Positions 27,760 through 37,489 of a stretch of 64,000 nt of DNA are shown one piece after another. The position numbers and the translations under genes are program-made. How positions within the stretch are numbered: position 1 is the first letter of the stretch; every line of letters starts with the position of its first letter. Origin of the DNA: Corallococcus macrosporus (lineage in GTDB: Bacteria > Myxococcota > Myxococcia > Myxococcales > Myxococcaceae). The notes under the pieces were generated by a model that was not told the origin of the DNA, did not search any database, and saw only the letters and a list, made by a program, of their open reading frames with translations. The stretch spans positions 124,001 through 188,000 of the forward strand of contig NZ_JAFIMU010000009.1 of the NCBI RefSeq assembly GCF_017302985.1, in the 5' to 3' direction.

Positions 27760-28182
27760 CTACAGCTTGCGGCGCTTCCCGGTGCGCTTGTAGGTCAGGT
27801 AGTCCGACAGGATGGTGCCGTGGTCGAAGCACAGGTCCTTCGGCAGCGCGTCCACGGAGAACGTCTTCGCCTCCGCCGCGTCGTCCGCGCCCACCGGCTC
27901 GCCCGTCGCCTTCGCGATGAACACCGTGGAGATGGTGTGCAGGCGCGGGTCGCGCTTCGGATCCGAGTAGCTGAAGAACTGCTCCTCCAGCGTCACGTCC
28001 AGGCCCGTCTCCTCCTTGGCCTCGCGGATGGCCGCCTTGTCCAGCGGCTCACCCTCGTCCACGAAGCCGCCCGGCAGCGCCCAGCCCACCGGCGGGTTCG
28101 CGCGGCGGATGAGCACGATGCGCTCGCCGGACAACTCGATGATGCAGTCCACGGTGGGTTTGGGGTTGCGATATTCAGGCAT
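27760..28182 (-). CDS. NUDIX hydrolase
   Basis: A 140-residue protein from the ATG at 28182. The NUDIX box is complete at residues 39-61 ([20 protein letters not shown] then TGL), matching Gx5Ex7REUxEEx[13 protein letters not shown] and a [14 protein letters not shown] segment resemble ADP-ribose pyrophosphatase-like members. It hydrolyses a nucleoside diphosphate linked to another group; the substrate is not determined by the motif. Reading the frame further upstream would add an Arg-rich stretch unlike the family. The gene is divergent from a small lipoprotein gene with about 60 bases between the starts. Confidence 0.93.
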   Translation of the reverse strand: MPEYRNPKPTVDCIIELSGERIVLIRRANPPVGWALPGGFVDEGEPLDKAAIREAKEETGLDVTLEEQFFSYSDPKRDPRLHTISTVFIAKATGEPVGADDAAEAKTFSVDALPKDLCFDHGTILSDYLTYKRTGKRRKL

Positions 28183-28243
28183 GGCGTCGCACTCTACCCA
28201 AAGCCCCCTGGCAAGCGCCCGTTCCGGATGCCTCCCGTGGGCG

Positions 28244-28738
28244 ATGGTGCGTGCCGTGTCTACCCTGCGACGCCTCTGCCTCACCGCCCTCCTGTCCTCC
28301 ACCCTGGCGGGCTGCCTGCCCTACAGCCAGAACGAGGGGGAGTACGAAATCATCCCCTTGGAGACCCTGCGGGATGACTGCGGGCTGCTGGAGCAGATCC
28401 GCGGCAACCTCCAGTTGAGCCTCCAGATCTCCGGCCGCGTGGTGCGCGCGGACTTCGGCGTGCAGAACATGCAGTTGCTGGGCTACTTCCTGGAGGACGG
28501 CGAGGCCTTCACCGCCGACGGCAGCGTGGCCAACGTGAGCACCACCGTGGACGGGGCGAATGAGTGCCTGCTCGACCAGGTCCGCGTGCACGTGGACGCG
28601 TCCACCCGGTGCGCCACGGAGTTCCAGGGGCAGCTGCGGCTCACCTACGACGCCAGGAACAACGCCGCGTGCACCTGCGAGCTGTGGTTTCGCTTCGACG
28701 GCGTTCAGGGGAACACCCGCTGCGCAGGGAACCCTTGA
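28244..28738 (+). CDS. Small lipoprotein, unknown function
   Basis: A 164-residue secreted protein; ATG at 28244, with GTG codons shortly after as alternatives. SSTLAGC is a lipobox with Cys24. The mature part holds several cysteines ([37 protein letters not shown]) that could form disulfides in the periplasm. The pattern of alternating residues suggests a beta-sandwich. I do not recognise the family. It is followed 64 bases later by acs. Confidence 0.6.
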   Translation: MVRAVSTLRRLCLTALLSSTLAGCLPYSQNEGEYEIIPLETLRDDCGLLEQIRGNLQLSLQISGRVVRADFGVQNMQLLGYFLEDGEAFTADGSVANVSTTVDGANECLLDQVRVHVDASTRCATEFQGQLRLTYDARNNAACTCELWFRFDGVQGNTRCAGNP

Positions 28739-28759
28739 GATAGCAGGAGGGGCTTCCTA

Positions 28760-28776
28760 GAACAGGAGGGCTGTTC
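28760..28776. promoter_or_regulatory. Inverted repeat before acs
   Basis: GAACAG (28760-28765) and CTGTTC (28771-28776) form perfect 6-base arms with a 5-base loop, 26 bases before the acs start and 22 after the lipoprotein stop. It could be the terminator of the first gene or an operator for acs. Confidence 0.3.
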
Positions 28777-28802
28777 CCACGCTTTCGTTGGAGGAACGCC
28801 CC

Positions 28803-30755
28803 ATGGCAGACCCGCAGGAAATCGTCTCGGTCCTGACCGAGTCCCGCGTCTTCCCCCCGCCCAAGGAGTTCTCCGAGCGGGCCCACATCCGCGGCATGGC
28901 GGACTACCAGCGGCTGTGGGACGAGGCCGCGAAGGATCCGGACAAGTACTGGGGCGACCGCGCCCGCGAGGAGCTCTACTGGAAGGAGCCCTTCCAGACG
29001 GTGCTGGACTGGAAGCCGCCCCACGCGCGCTGGTTCGTCGAGGGGAAGACCAACCTCGCCTACAACTGCCTGGACCGGCACCTGCCGAAGCTGAAGGACA
29101 AGCCCGCCATCCTCTTCGAGGGCGAGCCGGGCGACCGCCGCGTCCTCACCTACGGTGAGCTGTCGCAGCAGGTGAACCGGCTGGCCAACGGCCTCAGGTC
29201 GCTGGGGGTGAAGAAGGGCGACCGCGTGGGCATCTACCTGCCCATGGTCCCGGAGGCCGCCGTCGCCATGCTCGCGTGCGCGCGGCTGGGCGCGGTGCAC
29301 TCCGTCGTGTTCGGCGGCTTCTCCGCGGAGGCGCTCCAGGACCGCATGAAGGACGCGGGCGCGAAGGTGCTGCTCACCGCGGACGGCGGCTGGCGCAAGG
29401 GCGCGGTGGTGCCGCTGATGAAGAACGTGGAGGCCGCGCTCCCCAACGCCCCCAGCATCGAGAAGGTCGTCGTCCTCACGCGCACCGGCGACGGCAAGCT
29501 GCCGGAGGGCCCGAAGTTCCTGGCGTGGGACGCGCTGGTGAAGGGCCAGTCCGATGTCTGCGAGCCGGAGTGGGTGGAGAGCGAACACCCGCTGTTCATC
29601 CTCTACACGTCCGGCTCCACCGGGAAGCCCAAGGGCGTGCTGCACACCACCGCGGGCTATGCGGTGGGCGCGTCGCTCACCACGCGCTGGGTGTTCGACC
29701 TGCGCGACGACGACGTCTACTGGTGCACCGCGGACGTGGGCTGGGTGACGGGCCACACGTACGTCGTCTACGGCCCGCTGATGAACGGCGTCACCACCAT
29801 CATCTACGAGGGTGCGCCCACGCAGCCGGGGCCGGACCGCTTCTGGGACATCATCGAGCGCTACAAGGCCACCATCCTCTACACCGCGCCCACCGCCATC
29901 CGCGCCTTCATGCGCCTGGGCGAGGAGCCGGTGAAGAAGCACGACCTGACCTCACTGCGCCTGCTGGGCAGCGTGGGCGAGCCCATCAACCCCGAGGCGT
30001 GGATGTGGTACCGCGACGTCATCGGCGGGGGGCGCTGCCCCGTCGTGGACACGTGGTGGCAGACGGAGACGGGCGGCATCATGATCTCCCCGCTGCCCGG
30101 CGCCACGCCCACCAAGCCCGGCTCCGCCACCTTCCCGCTGCCCGGCATCCACGCGGAGATTTTGGACCGCGACGGCAAGCGCGTGCCGAAGGGGCAGGGC
30201 GGACTGCTCTTCGTGACGAAGCCCTGGCCGTCCATGCTGCGCACCGTGTACGGCGACCCGCAGCGGTACGTGAACACGTACTTCAGCGAGCTGCCCGGCA
30301 TGTACTTCACCGGCGACGGCGCGCGCACGGACGCGGACGGCTACTTCTGGCTGATGGGGCGCGTGGACGACGTGGTGAACGTCGCGGGCCACCGCCTGGG
30401 CACCGCGGAGGTGGAGAGCGCGCTCGTGGCGCACCCGAAGGTCTCCGAGGCCGCCGTGGTGGGCCGCCCGGATGATTTGAAGGGCACGGCGCTCGTGGCC
30501 TTCGTGACGCTCAAGCAGGGCAACGCCCCCTCGGATGCGCTCAAGAAGGAGCTGGCCGTGCACGTGGGCAAGGAGATTGGCGCCATCGCCCGGCCGGATG
30601 AGATCCGCTTCGCGGAAGGCCTCCCCAAGACGCGCTCCGGGAAGATCATGCGCCGGCTGCTGCGCGACGTGGCCGCGGGCAAGCAGTCCACGCAGGACAC
30701 CACCACGCTGGAGGACCTCAACGTCCTGGCCGCGCTGCGGCAGAACGACGAGTAG
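28803..30755 (+). CDS. acs: Acetyl-CoA synthetase
   Basis: A 650-residue AMP-forming acetate:CoA ligase from the ATG at 28803, preceded by GGAGGAA. The ATP-binding P-loop is [11 protein letters not shown] (about 268-278), TWWQTETGG is the adenine-binding motif, and [18 protein letters not shown] is the A8 hinge. K614 in [10 protein letters not shown] is the catalytic lysine, which in many bacteria is acetylated to switch the enzyme off. Length and motifs are normal for Acs. It activates acetate to acetyl-CoA for the glyoxylate or TCA pathways in the cytoplasm. No acetyltransferase or sirtuin gene lies next to it. Confidence 0.97.
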   Translation: MADPQEIVSVLTESRVFPPPKEFSERAHIRGMADYQRLWDEAAKDPDKYWGDRAREELYWKEPFQTVLDWKPPHARWFVEGKTNLAYNCLDRHLPKLKDKPAILFEGEPGDRRVLTYGELSQQVNRLANGLRSLGVKKGDRVGIYLPMVPEAAVAMLACARLGAVHSVVFGGFSAEALQDRMKDAGAKVLLTADGGWRKGAVVPLMKNVEAALPNAPSIEKVVVLTRTGDGKLPEGPKFLAWDALVKGQSDVCEPEWVESEHPLFILYTSGSTGKPKGVLHTTAGYAVGASLTTRWVFDLRDDDVYWCTADVGWVTGHTYVVYGPLMNGVTTIIYEGAPTQPGPDRFWDIIERYKATILYTAPTAIRAFMRLGEEPVKKHDLTSLRLLGSVGEPINPEAWMWYRDVIGGGRCPVVDTWWQTETGGIMISPLPGATPTKPGSATFPLPGIHAEILDRDGKRVPKGQGGLLFVTKPWPSMLRTVYGDPQRYVNTYFSELPGMYFTGDGARTDADGYFWLMGRVDDVVNVAGHRLGTAEVESALVAHPKVSEAAVVGRPDDLKGTALVAFVTLKQGNAPSDALKKELAVHVGKEIGAIARPDEIRFAEGLPKTRSGKIMRRLLRDVAAGKQSTQDTTTLEDLNVLAALRQNDE

Positions 30756-30781
30756 CCCCCAGTCCCGACGAGCGGTCGCCC

Positions 30782-31048
30782 CTACGGGTCCTTCACGTCC
30801 TTCTGGGGGCGGCCGTACTTGTCCTTCACCTGGTCGCGGTCCGCCTTGCTCCACCAGATGCGGGAGCTCCACAGGGCGGGCCCGAGCACGACCGTGAGGA
30901 CGAAGAACACCACCAGCCCCACCACGATCTCCGTCAAGGCTTCCTCCAGGAAGGGAAAAGCCAACCCTAGCGTCCCGGCGCGGCGGGTGCCATCGCGCGT
31001 GGGGAGCAGGAAGTAGCGGAGCGCTCGGCGGCCATCGGCTTCACGCAT
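30782..31048 (-). CDS. Small membrane protein, unknown function
   Basis: About 88 residues from the ATG at 31048; the true start may be nearer the membrane segment. One clear transmembrane helix (EIVVGLVVFFVLTVVLGPAL) is followed by a basic, charged tail (WWSKADRDQVKDKYGRPQ) that would face the cytoplasm. It has no recognised domain. The frame is retained up to the stop with charged, hydrophilic residues in a pattern typical of a real small membrane protein, but coding status is uncertain. It is convergent with acs. Confidence 0.45.
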   Translation of the reverse strand: MREADGRRALRYFLLPTRDGTRRAGTLGLAFPFLEEALTEIVVGLVVFFVLTVVLGPALWSSRIWWSKADRDQVKDKYGRPQKDVKDP

Positions 31049-31137
31049 GGTGCCAGGCGGCGGGGGCCCGGGTGCCTGACGGTCGGGCAACCTGCCCGGG
31101 CGGGCAGCGGGCGACGGTCCTGCTAGATTGCGCCGCC

Positions 31138-32856
31138 ATGAACCGATTCCCTTCGACCCTCCTCACCGCGCTGCCGCTGACGGCGGTGCTCGTGGCCCCC
31201 GTCGTCTCGGACGCCTGCACCAGCATGCTGGTGACGAAGGGCGCCACGACGGACGGCTCCACGTTCATCACCTACGCGGCGGACGCGCACGAGCTGTACG
31301 GTGAGCTGTACTACACGCCCGCGCGCCGCCACGCCGCTGGGGCCATGCGCGACGTCGTGGAGTGGGACTCCGGCAAGTTCCTGGGCCGCATCAAGCAGCC
31401 GGCCGCCACGTACTCCGTGGTGGGCAACATGAACGAGCACCAGCTCTCCATCAGCGAGTCCACCTTCACGGGCCGCAAGGAGCTGGAGGGGCCCGCGGGC
31501 CTCATCGACTACGGCTCGCTCATCTACATCGCGCTGGAGCGCGCGAAGACGGCCCGCGAGGCCATCCAGGTGATGACGGACCTGGTCGCCGAGCACGGCT
31601 ACGCCTCCACGGGTGAGACGTTCTCCATCGCCGACCCGAAGGAGGCGTGGATCCTGGAGATGATTGGCAAGGGCGCGGGGCAGAAGGGCGCGGTGTGGGT
31701 GGCCCGCAGGCTGCCGGACGGCTACATCTCCGCGCACGCCAACCAGTCGCGCATCCGCCAGTTCCCGCTCAACGACAGCTCCACCACGCTGTACTCGCCG
31801 GACGTCATCACCTTCGCGCGCGCGAAGGGCTGGTACACGGGCGCGGACAAGGACTTCAGCTTCGCGGACACGTACCACCCGCTGGACTTCGGCGGGCAGC
31901 GCTTCAGCGAGGCGCGCGTGTGGAGCATCTTCCGCCGCGCGGCCCCGTCCCTGAAGCTGGGCGTGGAGTACGCGGACGGCGCGGACACGACGAAGCGCCT
32001 GCCCCTGTGGGTGAAGCCGGACAAGAAGGTGTCCGTGCAGGACGCCATGGCGCTCATGCGCGACCACTACGAGGGCACGCCACTGGACATGTCCAAGGAC
32101 GTGGGCGCGGGGCCCTACGCGGTGCCCTACCGCTGGCGCCCGATGACGTGGGACGTGGACGGCAAGAGCTACGTGCACGAGCGCGCCATCTCCACGCAGC
32201 AGACGGGCTTCTCCTTCGTCGCGCAGATGCGCTCGTCGCTGCCGGACGCCATTGGCGGCGTGCTCTGGTTCGGCGTGGACGACACCTTCACCACCGTCTA
32301 CACGCCCATGTACGCGGGCATCCGGCAGGTGCCGAAGAACTTCGCGCAGGGCGTGGCCAGCCGGGGTGACTTCTCCTGGGACTCGTCCTTCTGGGTCTTC
32401 AACTGGGTGTCGAACCAGGCCTACGGGCGCTGGAGCGACATGATTGTCGACGTGCAGAAGGCGCAGGGCGACCTGGAGGGCCAGTTCCTGGCGGATCAGG
32501 CCAACGTGGAGAGCGTCGCGCAGGTGCTCTACAAGCGGACGCCGGAGCAGGCCCGTCAGTACCTCACCGAGTACTCCATGCAGCAGGGCGACAAGGTCCA
32601 CGCGCGCTGGCGCAAGCTGGGCGAGCAGATGCTCGTGAAGTACATCGACGGCAACGTGCGCGACGCCACGGGCAAGGTGGGCCACCCGCGCTACCCGGAC
32701 GCGTGGTACCGCCGCATCGCGGCCGACAACGGCAAGATGCTGGAGTCGCACGAGAAGCCGGAGCCGAAGCCCGCCGCCGCGCCCGTGCCCCCCGCGCCGC
32801 CGGCCGCGCCCGTGCAGCCCGCGGCCCCGAAGCCGACGGTCGCTCCGGCGCCCTGA
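31138..32856 (+). CDS. C69-family (PepD-like) dipeptidase, exported
   Basis: A 572-residue protein from the ATG at 31138. A signal peptide ends just before Cys27 in SDACTSMLVTKGATTDGS; in peptidase C69 (N-terminal nucleophile) the exposed Cys is the nucleophile. ETFSIADPKEAWILEMIG and VWVARRLPDGYISAHANQSR are conserved PepD blocks. The C-terminal ~35 residues are an Ala/Pro-rich low-complexity tail, not part of the family core. It should cleave dipeptides in the periplasm or outside the cell, useful to a predatory bacterium, though that role is inference. A strong GC hairpin follows the stop. Confidence 0.88.
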   Translation: MNRFPSTLLTALPLTAVLVAPVVSDACTSMLVTKGATTDGSTFITYAADAHELYGELYYTPARRHAAGAMRDVVEWDSGKFLGRIKQPAATYSVVGNMNEHQLSISESTFTGRKELEGPAGLIDYGSLIYIALERAKTAREAIQVMTDLVAEHGYASTGETFSIADPKEAWILEMIGKGAGQKGAVWVARRLPDGYISAHANQSRIRQFPLNDSSTTLYSPDVITFARAKGWYTGADKDFSFADTYHPLDFGGQRFSEARVWSIFRRAAPSLKLGVEYADGADTTKRLPLWVKPDKKVSVQDAMALMRDHYEGTPLDMSKDVGAGPYAVPYRWRPMTWDVDGKSYVHERAISTQQTGFSFVAQMRSSLPDAIGGVLWFGVDDTFTTVYTPMYAGIRQVPKNFAQGVASRGDFSWDSSFWVFNWVSNQAYGRWSDMIVDVQKAQGDLEGQFLADQANVESVAQVLYKRTPEQARQYLTEYSMQQGDKVHARWRKLGEQMLVKYIDGNVRDATGKVGHPRYPDAWYRRIAADNGKMLESHEKPEPKPAAAPVPPAPPAAPVQPAAPKPTVAPAP

Positions 32857-32874
32857 CGTTTCCTCCGAAGGCCG

Positions 32875-32907
32875 GGCGCGCGGTGTCCGCTGGGGGACCC
32901 GCGCGCC
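32875..32907 (+). terminator. Hairpin after the C69 peptidase gene
   Basis: GGCGCGCGG (32875-32883) pairs perfectly with CCGCGCGCC (32899-32907) around a 15-base loop, 18 bases after the stop at 32856. There is no T-run. It is a likely terminator by its position and strength. Confidence 0.45.
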
Positions 32908-33001
32908 GGGCGCGCACGTTCTCGCGTGTGTCGGTGGATGGCTTGTGGCAGTGAGGGCCCCCGGGCGGCGACATCGCGCCCGTGTCCGGAGGACGGTTCC
33001 T

Positions 33002-33973
33002 TTGAGTGACGCCCCCACCGTGACGGCCCTGCCGTTCCGGGACGAAGAGCTGGCGGACTTCCTTGAGCGGACCAGCCGCACGTTCGCGCTCGCCATCCCG
33101 CTGCTCGAAGAGCCGCTGCGCCGGGAGGTGGGCCTGGGCTACCTGCTCCTGCGCGTCGCCGACACGCTGGAGGACGCCGCGCCCTGGACGCGCGACGAGC
33201 GGCGCGAGGCCCTGGCCGCCTTCGCGTCGCTGCTCCAGGAGACGCCGGGCGTGGACGCCGAGGCGCTGTCGCGCGAGTGGCTGTCGCGCCGCCCCTCCGA
33301 GAACGCCGGCTACCTGGACCTCCTCGCGAGCACCCCCACGCTGCTGGCGAGCCTGGACGCACTGCGCCCGGAGGCCGGCGCAATCCTGCGCCACTTCGTG
33401 CTGAAGACGGTGCAGGGCATGGGGCAGGTGCTGGCCGGTGCCTCCGAGAGCGGGCTGTTGCGGCTGGAGTCACTCCAGTCCCTGCGTGACTATTGCTACA
33501 TCGTGGCGGGACTGGTGGGCGAGCTGCTCACGGACCTGTTCGTCCTGGATCCGCGCCTCGCGCCGTACGCGCCGAACCTGCGCTCGCTGGCCCCGCTGTT
33601 CGGTGAGGGGCTGCAACTGGTCAACATCCTCAAGGACGCGCGGCAGGACCGGAAGGAGGGCCGCGTGTGGCTGCCGGAGGGCGTGCAGCTCCAGGACGTG
33701 GAGCGGCTCGCCGGCGAGGACCTGGTCGCGGCGGCGCGCTACGTGCGGTCCCTGCACCTGGCCGGAGCGCCCCGGGACGTGCTCGCCTTCACCACGCTGC
33801 CGCTCTTGCTGGCCCAGGCCACCCTGGACCTGCTGGTGCGCGACGGCGCGGGCGCCAAGGTGTCGCGCGCGGTGGTGTCCGCCCAACTGGAGACCCTCCA
33901 GGTCGCCCTGTCGCGGGGCGCGCTCCCGGAGGCCGTGGAGGCGCTCGCCGGGCCCATGCCGGGCAGCCCCTGA
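33002..33973 (+). CDS. Squalene/phytoene synthase family protein
   Basis: A 323-residue protein starting at a TTG at 33002. The GGAGGA at 32988-32993 lies eight bases before it, and the family N-terminus starts here, which together support this start. ERTSRTFALAIPLL, the first Asp motif RVADTLED (51-58), DYCYIVAGLVGELLTDLF (163-180) and the second Asp motif LKDARQDRKEGR (210-221) are squalene-synthase signatures. The enzyme condenses two farnesyl diphosphates; whether it makes squalene, presqualene diphosphate or phytoene is not decided by sequence. A hydroxysqualene-dehydroxylase-like gene lies about 4 kb away on the other strand, which favours squalene. Confidence 0.82.
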   Translation: MSDAPTVTALPFRDEELADFLERTSRTFALAIPLLEEPLRREVGLGYLLLRVADTLEDAAPWTRDERREALAAFASLLQETPGVDAEALSREWLSRRPSENAGYLDLLASTPTLLASLDALRPEAGAILRHFVLKTVQGMGQVLAGASESGLLRLESLQSLRDYCYIVAGLVGELLTDLFVLDPRLAPYAPNLRSLAPLFGEGLQLVNILKDARQDRKEGRVWLPEGVQLQDVERLAGEDLVAAARYVRSLHLAGAPRDVLAFTTLPLLLAQATLDLLVRDGAGAKVSRAVVSAQLETLQVALSRGALPEAVEALAGPMPGSP

Positions 33974-34007
33974 AAAGCGTTGGTTGGGAAGCAACTCCTG
34001 GGCGCTG

Positions 34008-34027
34008 GCGCCGGATAATTCCGGTGC
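34008..34027. terminator. Inverted repeat after the squalene-synthase-like gene
   Basis: GCGCCGGA (34008-34015) and TCCGGTGC (34020-34027) pair with one G-U around TAAT. It lies 35 bases after the stop at 33973 and 21 before the next start. It could be a terminator or an operator. Confidence 0.3.
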
Positions 34028-34047
34028 AGGTGTTCCCCTCTGGAGTC

Positions 34048-34590
34048 ATGTCCCTCATGAACTGCGCCCGCTCGGCCCCGGCGGTCATCGTCTACTTTCC
34101 CGCGCGTTCCGAGGCGACACCTTCACGGGTGCACCGCCGCGTGGCCCGGCTCGAGCGGCAGGGAGGTGGGGGCCTGCCGTTCGCCGCCACGCGTCACCGG
34201 GGGCTGTGGACCTTCCAGACGTCGGCGGGGCCGGAGCGGTGGCTGCCCGGCCGGGTGCGGGGGCAGGCGCGGATGCACGCGTTCCTGGTGGAGGTGCTGG
34301 GCTTCGGCGCGTTCATCCAGGCGTATGACGTGGCGGCGGACACGCGCAGCGACTCGCTGCCGGGGCACCCGGACTTCGCGAAGAACTTCGACCTGTTCCT
34401 CCACCACTACGCGGGCGCGCTGCTCAAGCACGCCGCGCCGGAGATCGCCTTCGCCCGCGCGCTGGGCCAGGTGGTGATGCTCAACGGCCAGCAGTGGAGC
34501 GGCTTGGGCTTCACGCTGACGGACGCGGGCCAGCGGCTGGTGGACGCGTGGCTCGCGGAGCAGGGCGTGGTGCTCAGCCCTCCCGCTTGA
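34048..34590 (+). CDS. Hypothetical protein
   Basis: About 180 residues from the ATG at 34048, with TGGAG before it; ATG 34057 is an alternative. The N-terminal part is basic (SRVHRRVARLERQ). The C-terminal part is helical, with regular hydrophobic spacing (AFLVEVLGFGAFIQAYDVAA, LFLHHYAGALLKHAAPEIAF, GFTLTDAGQRLVDAWLAE). No signal peptide or membrane helix is seen. I do not recognise the family. Its 3' end overlaps the convergent acetyltransferase-like gene by 17 bases. Confidence 0.5.
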   Translation: MSLMNCARSAPAVIVYFPARSEATPSRVHRRVARLERQGGGGLPFAATRHRGLWTFQTSAGPERWLPGRVRGQARMHAFLVEVLGFGAFIQAYDVAADTRSDSLPGHPDFAKNFDLFLHHYAGALLKHAAPEIAFARALGQVVMLNGQQWSGLGFTLTDAGQRLVDAWLAEQGVVLSPPA

Positions 34591-35302
34591 GCCACACCCG
34601 CAGCGGTCCCCCGGGCTGGAAGCCCACGGCGCACCACGCGTCGAGCGCCTCGCCGTGCTCGTAGCCGACGAGGCGCTGTCCCGGGAAACGCGCGCGGATC
34701 CGCGCGACCAGCTCCGCGTCCAGCGAGGAGGGCGCGCCCTCCGCCCGGAACGTGTTCGACAGTCCGACGGCCCCCGAGGCGAACGACGCGATGCCTCCGG
34801 CCAGCGGGCGGGCCCCGGTCCCCGCCGCGAGGAAGACGACGCCCTCCTCTTGAAGCAGCGCGGGCGGAAACACGCGCGCGCCCGGCCGGGCTCCCTCGGG
34901 CAGCCCGCTCCAGGCCGCCTCCCAGGCCTCCAGCTCCGCCGGTGTCCGCACCGTGCGCCACTCCAGGCCTGAAGCCGGATCCGGCACGGACGCGGTGGCC
35001 TCCAGGTGGATCCACCGGGCCTCGAACAGCACGTCGAAGCCGAGCGCGGAGAGGTCCAGCGTGGCGAAGCTGTCCTTCACGCCCCAGCGGCCCGGCGGGT
35101 CCAGGCGGGACAGGGCCTGGCGGGTGTGCTCCGGGGGCCCGGCCGTGAGCGTGACGGCGTTGGGATAGAAGGCCGGCACCGGCGCGGGGTTGAGCCAGAG
35201 GCCGGGCTCGAACCGGCCCGGGCGGCCATGGGCGCGGCAGACGGCGTCGCACCAGTCCGCGTTGTTCCGGACGGCGGGGAGCCAGGGCGGGGCAGGGGAC
35301 AT
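34574..35302 (-). CDS. GNAT-fold acetyltransferase-like protein
   Basis: A 242-residue protein. The C-terminal half fits a GNAT fold: a strand AVGLSNTFRAEG, a helix SLDAELVARIRARFPGQ, then LVGYEHGEALDAWCAVGFQP, which has the late beta strand and GF turn typical of these enzymes. The usual Q/RxxGxG/A loop for acetyl-CoA is not obvious, so activity is uncertain. The N-terminal ~110 residues form a second, poorly conserved domain (FYPNAVTLTAGPPEHTRQAL), as in two-domain GNAT proteins. No neighbour suggests a substrate. Confidence 0.5.
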   Translation of the reverse strand: MSPAPPWLPAVRNNADWCDAVCRAHGRPGRFEPGLWLNPAPVPAFYPNAVTLTAGPPEHTRQALSRLDPPGRWGVKDSFATLDLSALGFDVLFEARWIHLEATASVPDPASGLEWRTVRTPAELEAWEAAWSGLPEGARPGARVFPPALLQEEGVVFLAAGTGARPLAGGIASFASGAVGLSNTFRAEGAPSSLDAELVARIRARFPGQRLVGYEHGEALDAWCAVGFQPGGPLRVWLKREG

Positions 35303-35394
35303 GGCCCGCGAGCATAGGGGCGCGGCAGCTCGGTCGTCCGCCTGCTTCCGGAGGGGGCCTCGGGAGACCCTGGGCGGACGGCGGGAGTCCGGAT

Positions 35395-36408
35395 ATGGGT
35401 AGGGCGATGACTGCCCTGGCCTACCCCATGCCGCTGTGTGTCGCGCCGATGATGGACTGGACGGACCGGCACTGCCGGTACTTCTTCCGGCTCATCTCCC
35501 GGCACACGCTGCTCTACACGGAGATGGTGACCACGGGCGCGGTGCTCCACGGCAAGCGCGACCGGCTGCTGGGCTTCACGCCCGCCGAGCACCCGGTGGC
35601 CCTCCAGTTGGGTGGCTCGGAGCCCGCGGACCTGGCCGCCTCCGCGCGCATTGGCGAAGAGTGGGGCTACGACGAGATCAACCTCAACGTGGGCTGCCCC
35701 AGCGACCGCGTGCAGTCCGGCCGCTTCGGCGCGTGCCTCATGGCGGAGCCGGACCTGGTGGCGCGTGGTGTCACCGCCATGCGCGAGGCGGTGCGCATCC
35801 CGGTGACGGTGAAGTCGCGCATCGCCATCGACGACATGGAGGAGTGGTCCACGCTGGAGGACTTCGTGCGGCGCGTCTCCGCGGCGGGCTGCACGCGCTT
35901 CATCGTGCACGCGCGCAAGGCGTGGCTGCAGGGCCTGTCCCCCAAGGAGAACCGGGACGTGCCGCCCCTGCGCTACGAGCTGGTGCACCGGCTCAAGGCC
36001 GAGTACCCCCACCTGGACATCACCCTCAACGGCGGCATCAAGACGCTGGACGCGGCCGCGGAGCACCTGGGCCGCGTGGACGGCGTGATGATGGGCCGCG
36101 CGCCCTACGAGTCCCCGTACCTGCTGGCGGACGCGGACCGGCGCTTCTTCGGAAGCACGCAGGCGCCCCTCACGCGGCACGAGGTGGTGGACGCGATGCT
36201 GCCGTACATCGAGGCGCAGCTGAGCCAGGGGGCGCCGCTGGGCGCCATCACCCGGCACATGCTGGGCCTCTTCCAGGGCCTGCCCGGCGCGCGCGCCTGG
36301 CGCCGGCACCTCAGCGAGAACGCCCACAAGGACGGCGCGAGCCCGGAGGTGGTGCGCGTCGCCGCCTCGAAGGTGCCGCGCGACGCGGACCTCCAGGCCG
36401 TGGCCTGA
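35395..36408 (+). CDS. dusA: tRNA-dihydrouridine synthase A
   Basis: A protein of 337 residues from the GTG/ATG region at 35395, or 333 from the ATG at 35407, which fits the family better. CVAPMMDWTDRHCRYFFR at the start, INLNVGCPSDRVQSG with catalytic Cys97 (numbered from 35407), FGACLMAEPDLVA, VTVKSRIAIDD, FIVHARKAWLQGLSPKENR and GGIKTLD and VMMGRAPYESP are all DusA blocks. DusA reduces uridines at positions 20/20a of tRNA using FMN and NADPH. It appears monocistronic and is convergent with the RNase T2 gene with only four bases between the stops. Confidence 0.96.
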   Translation: MGRAMTALAYPMPLCVAPMMDWTDRHCRYFFRLISRHTLLYTEMVTTGAVLHGKRDRLLGFTPAEHPVALQLGGSEPADLAASARIGEEWGYDEINLNVGCPSDRVQSGRFGACLMAEPDLVARGVTAMREAVRIPVTVKSRIAIDDMEEWSTLEDFVRRVSAAGCTRFIVHARKAWLQGLSPKENRDVPPLRYELVHRLKAEYPHLDITLNGGIKTLDAAAEHLGRVDGVMMGRAPYESPYLLADADRRFFGSTQAPLTRHEVVDAMLPYIEAQLSQGAPLGAITRHMLGLFQGLPGARAWRRHLSENAHKDGASPEVVRVAASKVPRDADLQAVA

Positions 36409-36412
36409 GCTT

Positions 36413-37489
36413 TCAGCGCTTGGGCACGGTGGTGCAGCACCCGGAGCGCGCGCAGCGCACCCAGCCCTGGTTCTGGCAGAGCTGATCATTCGTGCACGCG
36501 GGGCCCTGGCCCGGCTGTCCGCAGGTGGAGGACGGTCCGCCTCCGCCCCCGCCGCCGTCGAAGGGCTTCGCGGCCTGGATCTTCACGGTGGGGCAGCGGG
36601 GTTGTGAGCCATTGCCCACGCAGCTGTTGGTGGCGCCGCTGGTCACGTTCTTCGGGCACGTCATGCGCCCCGCGGGGCGCCGTTGTTCGTCGACTGAAAA
36701 GCAGACGCCCACCTCGGTGAGGTTGCAGCCCGGGTCGCAGCTCAGGGCGACGCTGTCCGCCTGACCGAACGACGCGCGCAGCTCCTCCACCGCCACGCCG
36801 CCACCGACGTTGTTCGTGATTGCCGCCGGCGTCCCCTGGTCGCCCGGCAATGACAGCAGCGCGTCGATGTTGCTCTGGAAGTACGTCCGGGCATCCATCC
36901 CCGTGCAGCTGCCGTGCTTGGGCCACTCGTGGTTCGCGAGGAAGAAGTTGTCCGTGATGAAGCCCGGGCCGTAGGTGCTCATGGCGGGCGGAATCGTGGC
37001 GGGGTCCGGGAAGCAGCGCGAAGGGGCGTTGGTGCCCTGGCATTCACAGAGCCCTCCGCAGAACGCCGGATAGGTGCAGTGCTGCGCCTGCGCCTCCGCG
37101 TCGGTGAACTGGGGCCACAGCCCATGGATGGTGAGGTGCGTCGCGCCGAAGGCGTCTTCCAGGTGCTCGCACTCCTCCTTGTCCGGGTGGGTCCGGCAGA
37201 AGGTGGGCGCCCACGTCAGCGCGAGCAGGTACGCGCCGAAGCGGGGCGTGGCGCACGCGCCTCCCTCCTTCACCTCCTTGGAGGCCGGGTCCGCGCTGAA
37301 GCAGTTGCAGGCGGTGGCCTGGGGCCGTCCGAACTCGAACTCGATGGCGTCTGGCTTCGCCAGGTGGAGCGGCCGGGCGGTGGCCGTGGGCGGCGTCGCC
37401 GGCGGCGCGGGAGGCGGCTCGGTGTGCGTGCGGCATCCCTGCGCGATGACCAGACATGCCCACAGGGCAAGGCACGACGGAAGGCGCAT
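36413..37489 (-). CDS. Secreted RNase T2-family lipoprotein
   Basis: A 358-residue protein with lipobox IAQGC (Cys19), so anchored in the envelope. The two conserved active-site segments of RNase T2 are intact: LTIHGLWPQ with H122 and HEWPKHGSC with H187, E188 and H192. Many cysteines are present in both the core and a short C-terminal Cys-rich module (STCGQPGQGPACTND... GCCTTVPKR) after a poly-Gly linker. RNase T2 enzymes cut single-stranded RNA through 2',3'-cyclic phosphates and are scattered in bacteria; E. coli RNase I is a member. A role in feeding on RNA from prey is plausible but inferred. Confidence 0.88.
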   Translation of the reverse strand: MRLPSCLALWACLVIAQGCRTHTEPPPAPPATPPTATARPLHLAKPDAIEFEFGRPQATACNCFSADPASKEVKEGGACATPRFGAYLLALTWAPTFCRTHPDKEECEHLEDAFGATHLTIHGLWPQFTDAEAQAQHCTYPAFCGGLCECQGTNAPSRCFPDPATIPPAMSTYGPGFITDNFFLANHEWPKHGSCTGMDARTYFQSNIDALLSLPGDQGTPAAITNNVGGGVAVEELRASFGQADSVALSCDPGCNLTEVGVCFSVDEQRRPAGRMTCPKNVTSGATNSCVGNGSQPRCPTVKIQAAKPFDGGGGGGGPSSTCGQPGQGPACTNDQLCQNQGWVRCARSGCCTTVPKR

